In this document: piece after piece, positions 7,801 through 10,622 of the stretch
How the letters are laid out: every line of letters begins with the position of its first letter
Position numbering within the stretch: the stretch's first letter is position 1
Origin: Candidatus Opitulatrix roisinitermitis
GTDB taxonomy: Bacteria > Actinomycetota > Actinomycetes > Actinomycetales > Bifidobacteriaceae
Length of the DNA stretch: 10,622 nucleotides
Assembly: GCA_031288055.1 (NCBI GenBank)
Contig: JAITSD010000048.1
Location: 1-10,622 of the forward strand
Direction of reading: 5' to 3'
Made by a program: the position numbers and the translations under genes
Notes under the pieces: generated by a model
Told to the model about the DNA's origin: nothing
Seen by the model: only the letters and a program-made list of their open reading frames with translations
Databases searched by the model: none

Positions 7801-10356
7801 ACTTCATCTAGTAAAATTGATATTAATTTAAATAATTTAAATACAACAACAACCTCTAATATGAGTTATATGTTTATGAATAGTAAATTAAAAAATCTTT
7901 CGCTGCCCACAAAATTTGGAGCTACAGCAAAAGACATGTCCGCTATGTTTAATAAAACTATCTTACCAACAACTAATTTTAATTTGCCTGCGGGGTTTGG
8001 CAGTGCGGCAACTAATATGAATGCTTTATTTAGCCAAGCCACCTTACCAACAACTAATTTTAATTTGCCAGATGGTTTTGGCAGTGTTGCGACTAATATG
8101 TCCAGTATATTTAATAATACTTCGCTACCAAATGGATTTTTGTTGCCGGCTGGATTTGGGAGTTTAGCAACTAATATGACAGCTATGTTTTATGATACTT
8201 CATTACCAGCAACTAACTTTATTTTACCTGCGGGGTTTGGCAGTGCAGCAACTAATATGGACAGTATGTGGCAAAGCACTAAACTCAATGCCGATATTGA
8301 TTGGTCTGACACCGATTTAACTAATTCCACAGCTATTAAAGCTAATATGTTTAGTAACACAACTTGGAATGGACACTATATAATAGTTCAAAACCCAGAC
8401 ACTAAAACTTTTTTAATCACCAATAGTTCTATTAGTGACGATAGCCAAATAAAAATTAAAGGCCCTGTATTAAAAACTGAAAGTTTTAATCCTAACACAT
8501 TTTTGAGTTTGCCTAGCCCAGCTAGAAATGCCATCACTAAAATATCATTTCAGAAAACTTTGCCAACATGCAATAATCCTACCGATGTATCAAATGATAA
8601 TAATAGGAGCGTTTTAGCCTGTGTGGAAAACAGCACCCAAATCGTTATAGGTGCAGACGGAATGATTATAGCTAATGATAATAGTTCTTGGCTTTTTGCC
8701 AATCTAACTTCATCTAGTAAAATTGATATTAATTTAAATAATTTAAATACAACGACAATCTCTAATATGAGTTATATGTTTATAAATAGTAAATTAAAAA
8801 ATCTTTCGCTACCCACAGAATTTGGCACTACAGCAAAAGACATGTCCTCTATGTTTAGTAAAACTATCTTACCAACAACTAATTTTAATTTGCCGGCTGG
8901 GTTTGGCAGTGTAGCAACTGATATGAATGCTTTATTTAGCCAAACCACCTTACCAACAACTAATTTTAATTTGCCAGATGGATTTGGCAGTGCTGCGACT
9001 ATTATAAGTAATATGTTTTATAAAACTATCTTACCAATAACTAATTTTAATTTGCCAGATGGATTTGGCAGTGTTGCGACTAATATGTCCAGTATATTTA
9101 ATAATACTTCGCTACCAAACGGATTTACTCTGCCGGCTAGATTTGGGAGTTTAGCAACTAATATGACAGCTATGTTTTATAATACTTCATTACCAGCAAC
9201 TAACTTTATTTTACCTGCGGGATTTGGCAGTGCGGCAACTAATATGATGCCGAGTATGTGGCAAAATGCCATCTTAAACGGCGATATTGATTGGTCTGGC
9301 ACTGATTTAACTAATTCCGCAGCTATTAAAGCTAATATGTTTAGTAACACAACTTGGAATGGGCACTATATAATAGTTCAAAACCCAGGCACAAAAACTT
9401 TTTTAATCACCAATAGTTCTATTAGTGACGATAGCCGAATAAAAATTAAAGGTTCAGTTCTAAAAACTGAAAACTCTAATCCTAGCACTTTTTTAGATGT
9501 GCCTAATCCAGCTAGAAATGCTATCACTAAAATATCATTTCAGAAAACTTTGCCTACTTGTAATAACCCTGTTGATGTATCAAATGATAGCGACAATAGC
9601 GTTTTGGCGTGTGTGGAAAACAACACTGAAATTGTGGTGGGTGCCGATGGATTTGTTATAAGTAACCCCGATAGCAGCAATTTATTTAAAAATTTATCTA
9701 TATCTGATGGAGTCGACATTAATTTAACTAATTTAATTACACCATCAACCGTTAATATGAATAATATGTTTGCAAACACTAAACTAAAATCTATTCCTAT
9801 TTGGTCCAATGATTTTGGCTCTAAGGCTAATGAAATAGTAAATATGTTTTATAATACTAATTTACCAGCTAATTTTTCGCTACCGGCTGGGTTTGGCAGT
9901 ATGGCTAAAAATACGATCGGTACATTTGCTAACACCAACTTATCAGGTGGCATAACTCTACCAGCAGAGTTTGGAAATTCGGCCACTAATATATACGCTA
10001 CATTTGCTAATACTATTTTACCAGACGGTTTTACCCTGCCGCCCAGCTTTGGCAAAGTGGCAACTGATATGAATGCTATATTTTTGAATGCAACTTTACT
10101 CTCTAAATTAACCTTACCCCCAGACTTTGGAAAAGTGGCAACTAGTATGGATGCTATGTTTTTTAATGCAACTTTAAACGGCGATATTGATTGGTCAGGC
10201 ACCAATTTATCTAATTCCCAAGCTACTAAAAATGACACTTTTCAGAACACAAAATGGAATAATCACTTCATACTAGCCCAAAATCAAGGATCGGTTGATT
10301 GGTTAACTAACGGGACTGGTGCCACAAAGGATAATGTGAAAATTAAAGGTAGTTAA
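4834..10356 (+). CDS. Giant secreted surface protein: FN3-like, three SLH-like domains, BspA-like DUF285 repeat modules
   Basis: An 1840-residue exported protein. Residues 1-47 form a long signal peptide (Lys-rich n-region, hydrophobic core 24-44, cleavage after AQA at 45-47). An Asn/Gln-rich linker follows (48-82), then a fibronectin-III-like domain (about 83-177) and three SLH-like domains (about 184-235, 246-310, 324-394), each with a TAGY or TGGF turn and a TRxQM helix. Residues 403-1840 hold about 29 BspA/DUF285-type leucine-rich units of 26-27 residues, consensus like NMSxMFxNTxLPxxFxLPxGFGSxAT. They fall into four modules (about 402-908, 909-1210, 1211-1540, 1541-1840), each with a cysteine-paired header and a DIDWSGTDL...TTWNGHYI...KIKG cap. 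There is no LPXTG motif or C-terminal membrane anchor, so cell-wall attachment is presumably through the SLH-like domains. The start has a weak AGGA at 4820-4823. Such proteins are often adhesins; the ligand is unknown. Confidence 0.9.
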   Translation: MKSVIKINKLAINKLNNQLIISKFLTVIIMTLCFAISPAVTIPIAQASEPQTKNLSALINNNQMTNNQLSNKNKTNNLADQPNPPKNVSISRAVTRNSIEATWQAPDTPPTNYTYQIELLNNISSVAQTIDNISLNITNTTLSNLSTGNWKVRVYTVSNNIKSVATESATSISVALKPTSVSTNFNDIANLTDNFQMAIKWAASYTITAGYQDGGFHPAAPTTRGQMATFFHKLAGNPITQGTSNNFIDIAKSIHKNDIDWLSTKGITAGYNCTAKGKPVKTCDKKGDLVYYPEGKITRQQMATFLYRFASAPSITQAEINLYLKDFKDKSQILASGQATPIAWLVKNNITGGFTCTAFGKPDATCTKTGDIIFRPKYNTTRQQMVLFLQKAANTLNLNAYMKTENTNPLTFFGITSPTRGEITKISFQNALPNCSNPIDISQDTSGGVLACVANNTEIIIGTIDGVQANPNSSYLFYHLSITSGVDINLTNFNTDVITDMNHMFSMASLQTGLNFPEKFGGAATDMSNMFENANLSKGIILPTEFGSVATNMSGMFENANLSEGITLPIKFGSVATNMSNLFYNTSLPTTNFNLPDGFGSLATNMDYMFYNDSLPTGFRLPERFGSLATTMYNIFLETTFNSNITLPMSFGQNLNYAYILSKTIINGNLIILATFPKAISATNFISHSTINGNLTIPNNFMANIDSINFILNTTKITGNLTVGDNFLANLTTASMIFNSSQIDGDCVIGNNFMPNNITRDTTSLFNSTKFAGKLSIRNNFIPSATNVQTLFNNSQINDLTIGNNFLTNTTDMSGMFNNSTLPTTNFSLPAGFGSAATNMDSMWQNAKLNADIDWSGTDLTNSAASKIDMFKNTTWNGHYIIVANPASKTFLITNSSISDNAKIKIKGPVLKTESSNPNTFLSLSSPARDTITKISFLKTLPTCDNPTDVSNDNNRSVLACVENSTEIVIGADGMIIANDNSSWLFANLTSSSKIDINLNNLNTTTTSNMSYMFMNSKLKNLSLPTKFGATAKDMSAMFNKTILPTTNFNLPAGFGSAATNMNALFSQATLPTTNFNLPDGFGSVATNMSSIFNNTSLPNGFLLPAGFGSLATNMTAMFYDTSLPATNFILPAGFGSAATNMDSMWQSTKLNADIDWSDTDLTNSTAIKANMFSNTTWNGHYIIVQNPDTKTFLITNSSISDDSQIKIKGPVLKTESFNPNTFLSLPSPARNAITKISFQKTLPTCNNPTDVSNDNNRSVLACVENSTQIVIGADGMIIANDNSSWLFANLTSSSKIDINLNNLNTTTISNMSYMFINSKLKNLSLPTEFGTTAKDMSSMFSKTILPTTNFNLPAGFGSVATDMNALFSQTTLPTTNFNLPDGFGSAATIISNMFYKTILPITNFNLPDGFGSVATNMSSIFNNTSLPNGFTLPARFGSLATNMTAMFYNTSLPATNFILPAGFGSAATNMMPSMWQNAILNGDIDWSGTDLTNSAAIKANMFSNTTWNGHYIIVQNPGTKTFLITNSSISDDSRIKIKGSVLKTENSNPSTFLDVPNPARNAITKISFQKTLPTCNNPVDVSNDSDNSVLACVENNTEIVVGADGFVISNPDSSNLFKNLSISDGVDINLTNLITPSTVNMNNMFANTKLKSIPIWSNDFGSKANEIVNMFYNTNLPANFSLPAGFGSMAKNTIGTFANTNLSGGITLPAEFGNSATNIYATFANTILPDGFTLPPSFGKVATDMNAIFLNATLLSKLTLPPDFGKVATSMDAMFFNATLNGDIDWSGTNLSNSQATKNDTFQNTKWNNHFILAQNQGSVDWLTNGTGATKDNVKIKGS
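6037..7557 (+). repeat. Surface-protein module 1 (longest, with divergent repeat block)
   Basis: Residues about 402-908. It holds a header (KTENTNPLTF to about the first NMF repeat), six canonical DUF285 units, then six divergent units (about 653-809), one more canonical unit and the closing cap. It is about 200 residues longer than the other modules, because of the divergent block, where the FGSxAT turn is replaced by words such as GNLTIPNNFMANI. The header differs clearly from those of modules 2 and 3, so this is the older or more drifted copy. Confidence 0.75.
7558..9453 (+). repeat. Tandem duplication: module 2 (7558-8463) and module 3 (8464-9453)
   Basis: Module 2 is 906 bp and module 3 is 990 bp. 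They align at a constant offset of 906 bp through their headers. In the stretch 7681-7900 only about nine bases differ from 8587-8806, and 7733-7847 is identical to 8639-8753 (115 bp). The 84-bp length difference is fully explained by one extra 81-bp repeat unit plus one codon in module 3. This is a recent in-frame segmental duplication. Confidence 0.85.
8949..9110 (+). repeat. 81-bp tandem unit gained in module 3
   Basis: Two consecutive 81-bp units begin at 8949 and 9030, each starting CTTACCAA(C/T)AACTAATTTT and encoding LPxTNFNLPDGFGS. Module 2 has only one unit at the equivalent place. The change adds exactly 27 residues, one DUF285 turn, and keeps the frame. Confidence 0.75.
9454..10353 (+). 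repeat. Surface-protein module 4 (C-terminal, diverged)
   Basis: Residues about 1541-1840. It has the shared header with both cysteines, five DUF285 units and the cap, but the units have drifted (for example KNTIGTFANTNLSGG, DFGKVATSMDAMF). The final cap is altered (TKWNNHFILAQNQGS). The protein stops right after KIKGS, the position where the earlier modules pass into the next header. Confidence 0.75.
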
Positions 10357-10366
10357 AACTTATTCT

Positions 10367-10405
10367 GTTTATTAATCACAAGTTAATTAATAAACTAGCC
10401 ATTTT
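10367..10405 (+). terminator. Weak AU-rich hairpin with T-run after the surface gene
   Basis: A perfect 10-bp stem, GTTTATTAAT (10367-10376) with ATTAATAAAC (10386-10395), has a 9-base loop and starts 11 bases after the stop codon. A short T-run follows at 10401-10405. The stem has only one G-C pair, and the T-run is six bases away, so it is a poor intrinsic terminator. It is the only candidate in the gap. Confidence 0.35.
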
Positions 10406-10477
10406 TCAAATAATTACAAATCTATATAATAATAAAAATAAATTAAATAATTTCGTTTAATATTACTGCTCATTTAA

Positions 10478-10539
10478 CTACCCTTTCAGTTAACAAATTT
10501 AAACATTTTCGGGACTGCTACCCTTTTGGTTGACACAAA
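10478..10539. repeat. Direct repeat next to presumed IS end
   Basis: CTACCCTTTCAGTTAACA at 10478-10495 and CTACCCTTTTGGTTGACA at 10518-10535 match at 15 of 18 positions, 40 bp apart. The second copy is preceded by GGGACTG and looks like an IS3-family terminal repeat. The first is preceded, seven bases further away, by another ACTGCT (10465-10470). The first copy may be a relic of an older IS end. Confidence 0.5.
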
Positions 10540-10622
10540 ACGTTCAACAAAGAAAGGAATGATAAAATGACTATTATGGACGAATTTTTACCTAAAAGTT
10601 ACACAAAAGAATTTAAATTGGA
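10511..10622 (+). mobile_element. Probable left end of an IS3-family (IS150-like) element, cut by window
   Basis: The sequence from 10511 (GGGACTGCTACCC, then GGTTGACA) resembles the ACTG-N-CCC-type terminal repeats of IS150-group elements. It sits about 56 bp before the start codon of a gene whose first residues look like IS3 OrfA, which is the usual spacing. The right end and the target duplication are outside the window, so the exact boundary is not fixed. Confidence 0.45.
10567..10622 (+). CDS. Start of a probable IS3-type transposase OrfA (3' end cut by window)
   Basis: Only 18 codons are visible: MTIMDEFLPKSYTKEFKL. A strong ribosome binding site, AGAAAGGA (10551-10558), lies 8 bases before the ATG at 10567 and favours that start over the second ATG at 10576. 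The segment KSYTKEFKL resembles the first helix of the helix-turn-helix in IS3-family OrfA proteins, which often begin with K-(Y/F)-(T/S)-x-EFK. The upstream terminal-repeat-like sequence agrees. With so few residues, other proteins are possible, so the transposase call is an inference. That this is a real gene start is better supported. Confidence 0.5.
   Translation, partial: MTIMDEFLPKSYTKEFKL

Noticed and set aside
6310..10200. CRISPR-like periodic repeats
   Set aside because: The period of 78-81 bp is that of 26-27-codon protein repeats in one open frame. There is no short constant repeat with unique spacers.
9540..10238. Minus-strand frames opposite module 4
   Set aside because: Same explanation: they are reverse-complement shadows of the DUF285 repeats.
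10300..10356. LPXTG wall-sorting signal at the end of the surface protein
   Set aside because: The C-terminus ends in KIKGS, with no LPXTG motif, hydrophobic segment or basic tail.

Overview
The window is AT-rich and appears to come from a low-GC bacterium. The strongest lineage clue is the gene order dnaK-grpE-dnaJ-hspR, an arrangement typical of Actinomycetota. It is supported by an acidic DnaK tail of the actinobacterial type and by a MerR-type HspR repressor as the last gene. The actinobacterial assignment is an inference. Reading frames are consistent with the standard genetic code.

Left edge (1-750, + strand): the 3' part of an NCS2/AzgA-type purine permease gene, cut by the window start. 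It converges on the chaperone operon, with 4 bp between the two stop codons.

Chaperone operon (4416 down to 755, - strand): dnaK, grpE, a zinc-finger-less dnaJ and hspR, tightly packed (gaps of 34 and 3 bp, then an 11-bp overlap). It has a very good promoter (TTGACA, 17-bp spacer, extended TAAACT) at 4485-4513. A cluster of TGAGTG/CACTCA half-sites lies just downstream of the predicted transcript start. The cluster resembles HspR half-sites but does not have the canonical HAIR spacing. The system is readable as a self-regulated heat-shock unit: HspR represses the operon that encodes it and its DnaK/GrpE/DnaJ partners.

Intergenic region (4474-4833): about 360 bp of very AT-rich DNA holding the dnaK promoter and a candidate promoter for the divergent surface gene. 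The surface-gene promoter is framed by a perfect 8-bp inverted repeat.

Surface protein (4834-10356, + strand): one 1840-residue secreted protein with a signal peptide, an Asn-rich linker, a fibronectin-III-like domain, three SLH-like domains and about 29 BspA-like (DUF285) 26-27-residue repeats. The repeats are arranged in four large modules that share a header and a closing cap. Modules 2 and 3 are a recent tandem duplication at DNA level, and module 3 has gained one extra 81-bp repeat unit. No LPXTG signal is present. The probable role is cell-surface adhesion or interaction, anchored through the SLH-like domains.

Right edge (10357-10622): a weak AU-rich hairpin that may terminate the surface gene, then a sequence resembling the terminal inverted repeat of an IS3-family element, then a strong ribosome binding site and the first 18 codons of a gene that looks like an IS3-type OrfA transposase, cut by the window end.
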